From positions 1 through 64,000 of the forward strand of contig MCGT01000055.1 in assembly GCA_002104935.1 (NCBI GenBank): DNA of 64,000 bases, given 5' to 3'. The translations under genes and the position numbers were made by a program. This document shows positions 34,988-44,900 of the stretch, piece by piece. The number at the start of each line of letters is the position of its first letter. The first letter of the stretch is position 1. Under the pieces are notes generated by a model that saw nothing but the letters and a program-made list of their open reading frames with translations, was not told the DNA's origin and did no database searches. The DNA is from Hesseltinella vesiculosa (Eukaryota > Mucoromycota > Mucoromycetes > Mucorales > Cunninghamellaceae).

Positions 34988-37900
34988 ATGGATGGATTGG
35001 ATTTGGAGCTTGCTGATCTACTGAATCGATACCTTGCATCTCTACAACAAATCCAACATACCCAAGCCAGCATCAACCAACTCCAATTGTCACCTGACGA
35101 CCTGGTCCGTTTGCTGTGGCAGTCTACGTCTACAGACATGGCCATGACCCAGCCCTGTGGCGATGGCCATCCAGTCGACTACATGCACCATCAAGAGACC
35201 CTGGAGTTCCTTGAAAAAAGTGCAGGCAAACTCCAGGTGTCCCTGGAAAACCTGTCAGGTGATATCAACGCCCTCCTTTTCAAACAGCTCTACCAGTGTC
35301 GAATGGCCAAGCTGGAGACCCAAGCCTACCTGGACACAGCCCTGTGGTCCCTTCATCTCCGCTCCGATATGATGGCCGACACCTGGCTGGTGATGCTCCA
35401 GGAAATCGACGACCCTATGACCCATGCCGCTTGGGCCGCGGACATCCGTACACTCATTTGCCTGCTGAATGCCCTGTTTGCAGCTGACCAACATCCTCCT
35501 CCGAAGTTTGCTCACCAGCTGCATGAATGGATCCTGCACGTGGCGGCCGTCTTTTTGAAAATCTGTCAAGTGACTGACCATTTGTTTTTGCTGAACCACC
35601 TGCTCAAGTCTGAAAACGTGTCACATTGGGGCACCGGCTTGATCCAATGGCACCCCAATGCCCCCATCTCCTTACCATTCATGACCGCCTTTGTGCACGC
35701 CCTGACTCTGGTGTTTGACCCCGATGACCATGCCTCTTGCTGGCAAGAAGACGATTACATCGCGTGTTTGGATCAGCTGGAACCCGTCGTTGTGTTTGAG
35801 CAATGGCTAACCGAACCGTCTGTGCGCCACCTGGACGACTCCTTCTCCCCCACGCTGGCTGCCATCCAAGCCCTCCTCGCCGGCATCCGCCTTGCTTCCG
35901 ACCGCCGGCACACCAGCCTGACGAAGCGATTGACACAGCAAGTATGCCAGGTCTCCACCCTCTGGGTAGCCAGCCCCCTTTGCCAGTCCGACCATGGCAA
36001 CAAACTCAGTTCGACGGTGGGACAACCCCCGTCCCATGATCTGAACGTTCTCATTCTGAATGCGCTGTTGCACATACCTGACCACAACATTTGGTCTTTG
36101 CTACACAGCCTTCCTTGGGACAAGCTGACTTTGCCAACGCTTTGGGAGATGACACTCCTGATCCTCAACGCTCAGGGCTACGCTCGTCCCTCTCGGTTAC
36201 ACCAAGTTCTCCAAAAACCGCCCGACCTTGCCTTGTTTCTCACCAAAATCAAAGCCCATCCCACCGCCAGCCTGTTTTTGATCAACTGTCTTACCAATGT
36301 GACGCTGGCGATCCCGGCTGGCGTTGACACCCCCTCCTCTGTTGACACCACGCTCGACTGTGCCTTGGTCAGCATCATCGCCTTTGCGCTCTTCCATATC
36401 GCCTTTGTCGACCCAGACCTAAAGCAGCTCTATTACAAAGATGTGCGTGACGCCTTTGGCATCATCTGCGAAGCCCACCCGTTCGTCATTTCGCTTCTGA
36501 TGCGCTGGACACACGAACACGCCTCGGTCATGGAGTCCATGGCTCTTTATCTTTTCCGGTCCCTGCCTCTGGACAAGTGGTGTGTGCTGAAGGATGACCT
36601 CATTTTTCTATACGACTTTCTTGCCATGGCCGACCGGAACTACCTGGCCTTTGCCCAATACGTGATCGGCCATCTCAATCTCAGCCTGCAGCAAGCGTCG
36701 ACGACGCCTGCTGACCCTCCAACGTCGTCGTACACTTGGTGCAAAGACATGCGCACCCCCTTTTTGCCTGCCATGATCCACGAAGATTTGGCCTTTGTCC
36801 TACTGGACACTTGCTTGCTCTACCGCAGCCTCCTCACCTCTGCCGAGGCTAAGCCCGGTGACCTGTTGTCAAAGCCTCTTTGGGATGACGTCGACAAGCG
36901 GCCCATGAGCCATCTGCATGCCCCAACCACAACGGCTCCCACGCCAAGCACAAGCACCACCAGCACAACGTCATCCTCCTCCGACAAAGTGTCTATGCAG
37001 ATTTACTCCGATTTTATCGATTGGTCATGGTCCATCATTCAGCAACTCTCGCTCTATCACAGCCCAGTGTCGTCGCGTGCCATGGACATCGACAAGTGTA
37101 TCAACGGCGCTTTTGTCAGGGAGTATTTACAACACAGCTCCGACTGCATCGCCTCCCACGCGGCCTTGCTGACTTTTGTCGTGCTGTCTCTCTCTCCGAC
37201 CTCCCGCCAGTTCCTCCGGTTTGAAAGCGGCCACGGGTGGCAAAAGCTGGTGCTGGTGCTCCGTCGCGGCCCGGCGCGGGCGGCCATGACGCTGTTTGGT
37301 CAAATGGTGCCTCCCTTTGTCTACTTGCATGGCGATGACTTTTTTCTCGGTGATGCGACGGTGGTCGACTTTGTGCGACACATGATCCAACTCAAAAAGG
37401 ACCCAATGCTCCGCAATGCTGCGCACGAAGCCATTGCCAATGCTTACAGCAGAAAGCTCAACAGCCACCCTGGCTCCCTCTTTTTTTTTTCTGCCAAGCA
37501 GCTCAATGGCATGGCGTTGATGATGGGATCCCACGCTTGGCACGCTCGTTACATTGATCAGGTCAGCGATCTCGAGGGCTTCTCCTACTTGCACCTGCTA
37601 CTCCATGCCTGGCTAACGACCGTCATGCGCCGCGATGATTGGATGTGGCAAGAAGACTATGTCGAGCTCATGGACAACTTATGCTACCTCTGCTTTTGTT
37701 TACGGCAGGATAGCACGGTCCTCGGTCTCCTGAGGCAGCTGACAATGCGCCTGCAAGTAGCTTTGTCCTCATCACCCGTCACTCCCGATCACCAACAACA
37801 AGACCAACGTAGCCTTTCTCCGCCTGCCCCTCGTCAAGTGCTCAAATACATCAAGAGCATGCTGCCTGAAACCACCCCGTTTCTTTCGCTGCTCAACGGC

Positions 37901-38668
37901 GAATGGTCCGTGCTTTCCTTGACGGCAAACAACCTGTACAAGACCCCTGGCGTCGAATCGTCTTGTCTATGGTTTGCCTTGGATGTGCTTCTGGTCGAAA
38001 TCCAGGTGGAATCGGAGCAACGGCTTCAGCTAGCGCGATCTTTTTTACAATCCGACTCAGCCTTGATACTGGACCCGCCCGACCCGCTTGCCCAGTTCAT
38101 GCCCAGCCCTGCCAAGCCATTGGACTTCTTTGCCATCTACCGTCTTGCCCAGCACGTTCTTGTGGCTCCCATGGATCACCCTGTCCTGCCATTGCTGCTC
38201 CAGCTCTTCTTTTGCCTGTACTTTGCCAACGTTGCCCAGCTGTCCTCGAAGCAGTGTCATTGTGTAGGCGCGCCTCTCTTTTTCCCAAAGAGACAACAGC
38301 ACATCATCACCAAACTGCGTGACCACATCGCCTCCCTCCAGACATACCACAGCCAGTATGCCTCTGCCAATTCGGCTAGCCCAGATCGCTACCACTACCA
38401 CGAGCGCCTCCGGCAAGCTTACCATGCCATGTGGCTCTGGCTGACCCTGCCTGCCTACCCTTCGCTGGATCTTGAACCTTTGTATTGCCCCGACCTTCTA
38501 GCTACCTGCCTCACAACCTCATTCCTTCTCGACAACATGGATGTGCAATGGGAGCAGCATCAGCCCTGGTTCACCTTGGACGCGCTCTGGACTGACCTCG
38601 TGCAGCGCGACACGCTCCTGCACCTCTTTAACCAATTTGAATGGATCGGCAAAGATAGACTCCTTTGA
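34988..38668 (+). CDS. EPG5: EPG5-like autophagy tether, N-terminal half
   Basis: An uninterrupted 1,226-codon frame matching the first half of ectopic P-granules protein 5, a Rab7 effector that tethers late endosomes/lysosomes to autophagosomes. Matching landmarks in order are VTDHLFLLNHLLKSENVSHW (family DHLFLLNHILR), HPFVISLLMRW then MESMALYLFRSLPLDKW (family SLYLFKELPLYLW), IDWSWSIIQQLSLY (family NQWAWNLILRLKLH), and late in the protein APLFFPKRQQHIITKLRDHI and LRQAYHAMWLWL. The structure is all-helical with an N-terminal coiled coil. It lacks the long disordered N-terminus of the animal protein. The frame stops at TGA and a consensus aataaa follows 2 bp later, so it looks like a complete transcription unit. 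The C-terminal half is a separate frame at 41967. Confidence 0.85.
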   Translation: MDGLDLELADLLNRYLASLQQIQHTQASINQLQLSPDDLVRLLWQSTSTDMAMTQPCGDGHPVDYMHHQETLEFLEKSAGKLQVSLENLSGDINALLFKQLYQCRMAKLETQAYLDTALWSLHLRSDMMADTWLVMLQEIDDPMTHAAWAADIRTLICLLNALFAADQHPPPKFAHQLHEWILHVAAVFLKICQVTDHLFLLNHLLKSENVSHWGTGLIQWHPNAPISLPFMTAFVHALTLVFDPDDHASCWQEDDYIACLDQLEPVVVFEQWLTEPSVRHLDDSFSPTLAAIQALLAGIRLASDRRHTSLTKRLTQQVCQVSTLWVASPLCQSDHGNKLSSTVGQPPSHDLNVLILNALLHIPDHNIWSLLHSLPWDKLTLPTLWEMTLLILNAQGYARPSRLHQVLQKPPDLALFLTKIKAHPTASLFLINCLTNVTLAIPAGVDTPSSVDTTLDCALVSIIAFALFHIAFVDPDLKQLYYKDVRDAFGIICEAHPFVISLLMRWTHEHASVMESMALYLFRSLPLDKWCVLKDDLIFLYDFLAMADRNYLAFAQYVIGHLNLSLQQASTTPADPPTSSYTWCKDMRTPFLPAMIHEDLAFVLLDTCLLYRSLLTSAEAKPGDLLSKPLWDDVDKRPMSHLHAPTTTAPTPSTSTTSTTSSSSDKVSMQIYSDFIDWSWSIIQQLSLYHSPVSSRAMDIDKCINGAFVREYLQHSSDCIASHAALLTFVVLSLSPTSRQFLRFESGHGWQKLVLVLRRGPARAAMTLFGQMVPPFVYLHGDDFFLGDATVVDFVRHMIQLKKDPMLRNAAHEAIANAYSRKLNSHPGSLFFFSAKQLNGMALMMGSHAWHARYIDQVSDLEGFSYLHLLLHAWLTTVMRRDDWMWQEDYVELMDNLCYLCFCLRQDSTVLGLLRQLTMRLQVALSSSPVTPDHQQQDQRSLSPPAPRQVLKYIKSMLPETTPFLSLLNGEWSVLSLTANNLYKTPGVESSCLWFALDVLLVEIQVESEQRLQLARSFLQSDSALILDPPDPLAQFMPSPAKPLDFFAIYRLAQHVLVAPMDHPVLPLLLQLFFCLYFANVAQLSSKQCHCVGAPLFFPKRQQHIITKLRDHIASLQTYHSQYASANSASPDRYHYHERLRQAYHAMWLWLTLPAYPSLDLEPLYCPDLLATCLTTSFLLDNMDVQWEQHQPWFTLDALWTDLVQRDTLLHLFNQFEWIGKDRLL

Positions 38669-38670
38669 AT

Positions 38671-38676
38671 AATAAA
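38671..38676 (+). terminator. Poly(A) signal after EPG5 N-half
   Basis: A perfect aataaa 2 bp beyond the stop codon, suggesting the N-half is terminated on its own and not spliced to the C-half. Confidence 0.5.
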
Positions 38677-39088
38677 CGTGGCCATTTCCCCCCCCCCCTC
38701 TCTCTCTTTTTTTTTTGTTTGCAGGATATTTAATGCAAAAGCCTGTGTATGTAGTGATTCATTTTCGAACGAATATAACGATCAAATCCTATCAGATCGT
38801 TCTGGGTAGCCAACTGATTAATTTGTGTCAATTTCAAAAAAAGCAAGGCAAAGCACACCTTGATTCTGTCCAAAAATGATCAATGGCCATTAGCTTACCG
38901 ATGAAGAGCTGGTTAACATTGAATTCACGTCAATATCGTCATGCCGTCCATCTTGGAAACCAAAAAAAAAAAAAAAAAAAAAAAAAAAAAGCGTGTAAAG
39001 GAGATGAATAAAGGGCGCAGCCTCAAAAGGGCGACAACAATTTTTTGTTTATCATTCTTGACCTCTTTCACTTTCACCCTTTAACGTC
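38677..39088. other. Gene-free spacer with A29 homopolymer
   Basis: About 410 bp with no gene. It contains C/T-rich and T-runs and an uninterrupted run of about 29 A (38962-38990). Such a run could be the fossil poly(A) end of an inserted transcript or simple slippage. Confidence 0.45.
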
Positions 39089-41419
39089 ATGCCTGATACT
39101 CCTGAAATGTACTTGTAGCGTACAAAGCTGCCACATGGGACTTTCAAACTTTAATTAACATGTCAGAATCAAGTACCCCAAGGCTTCCAACGCGAAGTTG
39201 TGCCATGTAATGGCTCAAAATTTGGAATCACTTGCTATCGATAAGCCAAAGATTGCCATTTATTGCAAAAAACTCGTGGATGCCGTCAAGGCAAGTACGA
39301 TTATAGAAGGGAAATAATCAATAACCTTTTCATTTAGTTGGCTTCCGTATTAAATGACAATGAGCCCCAATCTAGCAATATGCCCTGCCAGAATAACATC
39401 ACCAACTGGAACTCGCACGACAAAGTCAATTTCAAACAAACAACTGTAAGAAAATGAATTGAAGACATAATTTCATTCTTATGTGTATCATTGCACCTTT
39501 TTTTTTCAATGCTACCATAGAATGTGATTGGTGATATCCCGAGCGTTAATAATGATGTAAGCTGACTATGACAAACATACCATTTGCTGCAAGCAACACT
39601 CACCGTTTCTACATTTTTATGCATACAGTCTCCTAAGGAAAAAGTGGGTGACAAGCGTAAAGATCACGTGACACCTGATGGCACCACTGTAAAGCAGTAA
39701 TTCATTGACGTGTCGTATCTGATTCCTTTTTTTCTCTTAGGAGCACCTCAATATCAAAAGAGGAAAGAAAGGAAAAGGGGCTCGCAATTGCCAAGTCTAC
39801 GAAACTTATGGATGGCATTGGGTTATGCGCCTTGGCTTTGAATGAACGCGTCTTGACGGAATCATCAGGGTAACTTGCACAGGGACTGTACAGCGCTTCT
39901 ATCGACGCCATCATCAGAGGCGAAAGCACCCAAGGCAAATCTAATTACAAATACTTTCAGGACGCGTTTGTCAAGTGGTCCTCAACCGTCACCCCGCCGG
40001 TGAACCCTTACTCCCCTTCCCCGGCGGACATCATGACCTTTATTTCCAGCCAGCGATCAACACGCCCATGGCACCGACGTGCGCCACCGCAAAATTTGCC
40101 ATCCTCGCACTTATTACAGACAAAGCCCACCGCCAGATGATTATGTCCGACGCATCTTTCACGGAGTACTTCGCGGCACTGCGACGAGCGCACATTCGGC
40201 TTGCACCGTACAGCCGCTTCGATATCACCCCCGTCTTGGACAGCATCCGCACGAATCACGACAATCCCAAGCTCTCGTTACGTATCCTGACCGCGAAGGT
40301 GTGCTTCTTACTCGGCATCATGGGATTTTTACGAGCCGCTGATATCAACTCCATCGACAGGGATGACTCGTACATCCACGGTGTCACCGGCTACTTTCAC
40401 TTGTCAATCATCAAACCGAAGGAACGCCGTCAGGGTTTCTCGATCACGAAGGAAATTACGATCGCCCCCTTCGCCAAGGACCCCATGCTTTGCCCGGTGC
40501 GGGCTTATAACACCTACTGCGAGCGCACCCCGGCCCCATGTCAACAACCTTTCCCGGACTTCGACAACCAGCCCAAGCCTTTCTTCACCCCACTGATCCG
40601 AAACTTGGGCAACCTTGCCTTGACGGTCTCCCCTGACTCCATCCGACGCCATATACGCCACTTCATTGTTGATCCCTCGTCCAGCCCACGTCAAGCGCCC
40701 GAAGGCACGGGCACTGGGATCCACCCTTGCCACCATCAGGGGAGTGGCTATTGATGATGTCTTGGTACAAGGGAACTGGACCTCCCGCAACGTCTTCCAC
40801 GACCACTACCGCTTGTCCTCCGCCCTTATGTATTTGGGCTGAGTTCATGGTTAGGATGACACTTGGCTCATTTTTATTATTATTATTATTATTATTATTT
40901 TTTTTTTTTTTGGCGAGGACAGAATACATGATGGCATCCATACCAACGAAGATACGCTCAAGCTTCTGGAGATCGCCTCACTCTGCTTGCAAACCGAGAA
41001 AGGAAGGTACCAGCAAGTCTCTCACCATACTTTTGCCAAGCGCCGAATTTTTGCCCTTCAATTCGTCGAAAACAAGCTCACCCTACTCTCGGCATTTGTT
41101 GCCTCCAATGACCTTTGGGCCTGTCTTTGGGAACGCTCTGCCTTGGTACCAAGAAAGTGGGATGAGCGAAAGTATTGGGTGTCTGCCATTGAATTACTTG
41201 CTCGACTGATGGTAACAACTAGCCACTGTTTTTTTTTGAGATGGGCAATAATTTATCAGCTTTAAATATTAGGATTTGCTCAATGAACGGAACGAAGTGA
41301 GCTCGGAGCTCATCAATGAGCAAACTGGATTGAAGTCAGTGGCCAAGGAAGACAGACTGCGCAGATACTACACCCACCATCCTTTTGTCCCATTTGTTGC
41401 TCCTCGTCCCAGTCCCTAG
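39089..41419 (+). CDS. Unrecognised intron-rich gene carrying a transposon relic
   Basis: Seven exons join in phase 0 or compatible phase: 39089-39114, 39167-39290, 39338-39445, 39521-39556, 39629-39688, 40918-41211, 41273-41419, for 264 residues. Exon 1 starts MPDTPEMY and continues LIKYPKASNAKLCHVMAQNL; the last exons read KRRIFALQFVENKLTLLSAF and end PFVPFVAPRPSP. Intron 2 begins GCAAGT, a GC-AG intron. Intron 5 is 1,229 nt, against 48-90 for the others, and holds a broken tyrosine recombinase. I do not recognise the family. Alternatively the gene ends at TAA 39700 (exon 5 read through) and the last two exons belong to something else. It lies between the two EPG5 halves on the same strand. 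Confidence 0.5.
39739..40842 (+). pseudogene. Broken tyrosine recombinase (DIRS/Crypton-like element)
   Basis: Pieces of a tyrosine-recombinase fold read in several frames. An N-terminal domain ends FVKWSSTVTPPVNPYSPSP and ADIMTFISSQ, with a stop inside it near 39870. The central part reads CFLLGIMGFLRAADINSID and LCPVRAYNTY in the longest frame (39975-40754). The catalytic end shifts frame again near 40700: ARALGSTLATIRGVAIDDV, then QGNWTSRNVFHDHYRLSSAL with the nucleophilic Tyr. At least two frameshifts and one stop make it inactive. Such enzymes occur in DIRS-type retroelements and Cryptons, both common in Mucoromycota; no reverse transcriptase or clear ends are visible. GC content is higher than in the surrounding introns, a sign of separate origin. 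Confidence 0.8.
40874..40911. repeat. (TTA)n microsatellite followed by T-run
   Basis: About nine TTA units run into a T-tract of about 14; the tract lies just before the candidate acceptor at 40917. Confidence 0.9.
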
Positions 41420-41422
41420 ATC

Positions 41423-41716
41423 TTATACCTTATCCGACTTTTTTCTTTCATCGTCGTATACGTGGTGCCAGTGAGCCGACCAAATGGCGGCAACAACGCC
41501 AGGAGGTTGCCCAGTTTTCAACTTCCGCACAATGTCGTCGATTCCTGGCTTCATTTTGAATAAAATTAAGCAAAGCGACTCAAGCACTTTTGATTGATCA
41601 GATCGGTGTGGAATTTTGCAAGAGTGCGCATATGCGTGAATAATGATAATTCTGAAAAGGTCAAGTTGACTGGTGCAGGTCGCCCAGCCAATGTTTGATC
41701 CATTTCGTTTTGACAT
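41423..41716 (-). CDS. Possible small hypothetical protein
   Basis: A 97-codon frame starting MSKRNGSNIGWATCTSQLDL and ending DERKKSDKV. It is not low complexity and ends four bases from the stop of the convergent plus-strand gene. I do not recognise it and no introns are needed. It could equally be antisense open frame or part of the inserted DNA between the EPG5 halves. Confidence 0.3.
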   Translation of the reverse strand: MSKRNGSNIGWATCTSQLDLFRIIIIHAYAHSCKIPHRSDQSKVLESLCLILFKMKPGIDDIVRKLKTGQPPGVVAAIWSAHWHHVYDDERKKSDKV

Positions 41717-41966
41717 GCCCGTTGCCTTCAGCCAATAAAATGAAAAAAATGGCAAATTTCGTCAGGGGATCCCAAGGCCATCTGATCAAAAATGACAGTC
41801 CAAATCAATCCACTCCAAATTTTGCATTAGCTCACAACTGATTTTGCTTTCTCGCGGACTTGAGCATGATGCAGTTCCAGGTCCAGGCTTTTTTTTTTTT
41901 TTTCCTTTTCCTTTCTCCCTTCTCTAAAAAAAAAGGGTTCATGCATGCACAGTGTCTCTGTGTATA

Positions 41967-44900
41967 ATGCCATCCAAGCCTTCCACACGTCAGCCTCCTC
42001 CATCCGTTGAACTAAAACGCCCCATCCAGCCTGTCTTGCTGGACGATTTACAAGCATCGACGCCTGATGTTTTATTTCAATCGCTCGTCACCACCTTCCA
42101 GCAACATGCCAATCTGTACCGCGAACAACTCGGCAAACAAAAGCAGTTGTACACTCATTATTTTAAAACACTGGCCGAATGCAAGCACAGCTCCAGTAGT
42201 CCTACCGTGAAATACTTGCCATGCTCCAATAAGAAGAAAAACTGCAAGACGCCTGCCCGCTTCGACCTGACCGAGTTGACGATGGAAACCGATGCCATCA
42301 TGGAACGCCAGGCCCAGCAATGCCACAACGACATCCTTGCTTCCTTTTTCTCCCACGTGGACCCCCGTGTGTGCACTCAAAGTCTGCTGGCGCTCACCCG
42401 ATTGAAGCAGCTTGTCGATGGTCGAGCCCACCCTGGCCTGCTGACCTTGATCTGGTCAAGTCTTGGCTATCTCTGGGACCGGTTGTCGCCGTTGCTGGAT
42501 TTTCCGCCGGCAGGTGTGCTCCTGCGTCGGGCTTGTCAGATCGCTGCTCCTGCTGTGGCCAAGGATGTTCCCTGTACCGACTGGTTACTGCAGGTGTTTG
42601 CCAACAGCCCCGTTGCTATGCTTTGGTTATACCCGGCCTTTCTACCGTCCATGCAACCCCATGACTTGTTTCTCCAGCGCTTCCAGCAAATCACCGACCT
42701 CTTGATACCTGTGAACGATCTTTTGCCTGCTCACCGCCACCTCCTGCGTGCCTTTGACTGGCATACTTGGTCGTCCCGCGCCAACGTTCATGAGGACGAT
42801 AGCCTGCGCCAACAGTGCTATTTAATCTGCTGCGATTTTATCCGCCACCGCCACCACGATCCTTCCTCCTCAGCCGGATCAGCCTCACCATCACCCTCTG
42901 CTTCCTCTGTTTCCTCCGCGCCTTCGCTGTTACGACGCTTGCCTCCTGATGAACCTGCTGTCTCGCTCTCTATGGTGTACGCCGAGATTATGATGAATCT
43001 TATGACTTCCATTCTAACCGACCGACAGCAGCAAGGGGAGCACCTCTACGTGATGCACCTCATACTCGACACCATTGCCTCCACCACTGCTCAGCGCTCA
43101 GATGCCAGTTTCCGGGATATCGTTGATGGCTATACCCAAGCCTTGTGCAGCCAGGACCCCCAAGAGCGCATCATGAATTGGATGACCCAGCCTGCCGATC
43201 TACCAACACAGTGTGTTCGTCTGGACGATCCCGAACGAACGCTTGAAATGCTTTTGAATATTATGCAACAGCACATGGCCGAGCATCAAGGCAATGCCTC
43301 CCAAGTCTATGGCCAGTCTAGCCTGGCCTTGGCGAGGCTGATGGTCGTCTTGGTCCTTGATGATAGAGTGGACTGGTCACTGGAGCGTCTCTGGGAATGC
43401 TTTGGCCTTTTTTGGGAACCGCACGATGGTGCCGGCTGTAAGGCAGACGCGCTGCAAAAAAAAAAAAAAAAGACTCAACTCTCAGACTTTTTTTTTTATT
43501 CAGTAGACTTGGGTGAGCAGATGGTGGATGATATTTGTCAATTGTATGAATGCCTGTTGCTGCACACACTTTTGTTCAAGACCGTTGATCAGGCCCAGGT
43601 GCTGCGCTACTATATGGAAACCCTGGGGATGGAGCGGCTGGATCTGGTATGGATGACTGGCCACTACACGTTGCTGGAACGCTTGCCCTGGCAGGCCCCC
43701 CTCGTACCTCTGGGTGCAACCGAACTGGCCTTGTTTCATCACCAAGCCTTACAATTTATAACGGTGGATGACGATACCAACAGCAGGCTGGTTGTGCATC
43801 TCGCCTTCTTGGAATCGCTCCTGTTGCTGGACGACTACCGATTGTGTGACACCTTGACCGAGGGCAGTCTTGTACTGAGCTTGTTGTTTATGATGCATGC
43901 GCCGCAACTGTGGCCTGAGAGCAACGACCGTATGGTGGCACTGGAAAGATTGTGCCAGCTTCAGCAGCCAGCTGGCCTGGCTAGCAATTCCGACGACAGC
44001 GACCATGTCACCCATGGACCAAGGCTCTCTGTAAACGACCTTGAGCATGCGCTAGAGGTACTCGACCAATGGTGGCCAAGATCGCCGCCGACTTTTGCGA
44101 TGGCCAAAGCGCTGGATAGTGGGGTGGTCTGGACTGGCACTGATATGGACCTACCGTGGCTTGTGATGTGTCTTGTTTGGCTGTATGATCTGATACGACA
44201 GCAACAAGAAGTTGACCTCTGGTTTGTGTTGGCGACATGGCTTGTGACACGCCTGGAGAGCACCCAAGACCAAGAGCCGAAAACAGCGCTGTGCTATTTT
44301 TTCGACACCAAGGATATTGTGCAGCCATTGATTCAGGCAGCCGACAAGCTTTACAAGGAGTCGGGAGCAGAACCAAGCCGGCAGTGGTGCCAGCTGCTTT
44401 TGGACAAGGTACCGAGGACAGTGAGCGACTCGGTGGTGACTACATCTCTCATGGGCTGTGGTCAACTCGGGTTCCTGGAGACGATGCTGCAAGCTTGTGC
44501 AGTCAAGCTGCAGCCTGAGCACCTGCTGGTGATGGAAGCTTGTTTGGACCGAGTATTACAGCAAAACCAGCCGACGCACTCCTGGCCATCTCTCGTGGCC
44601 TCGGTTCTCCCGTTTCTTTTTCCTGCTCAGCAAGACCAATTGGATGCCTGGCTTCACCAGAGCTTGGCAAGCAACTGTCTCCTCACAATACGCCTGGTGT
44701 GCCAGTGCAAGTGCCAATATGCAGCCGGTGCCGACGCGCCTCTCGCAGATGTACACCTTGCTGCCGAGGAGATGGCCGCCCTGATGTCGATGCTTGACGT
44801 GGTGCCTATGGCGTGTCAGAAACTGCTGCACCTAGTCCGATTTTTCGCCGACTGTCTCTCCCTAGGCAATCACGCCGACGCACTTGTGGACGATTGGAAA

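Noticed and set aside
40663..40941. Poly-Asn minus-strand frame
   Set aside because: Antisense of the TTA microsatellite.
44008..44522. Overlapping minus-strand open frames inside EPG5 C-half
   Set aside because: Shadow frames from biased codon use; no motifs, and the sense frame is well supported.
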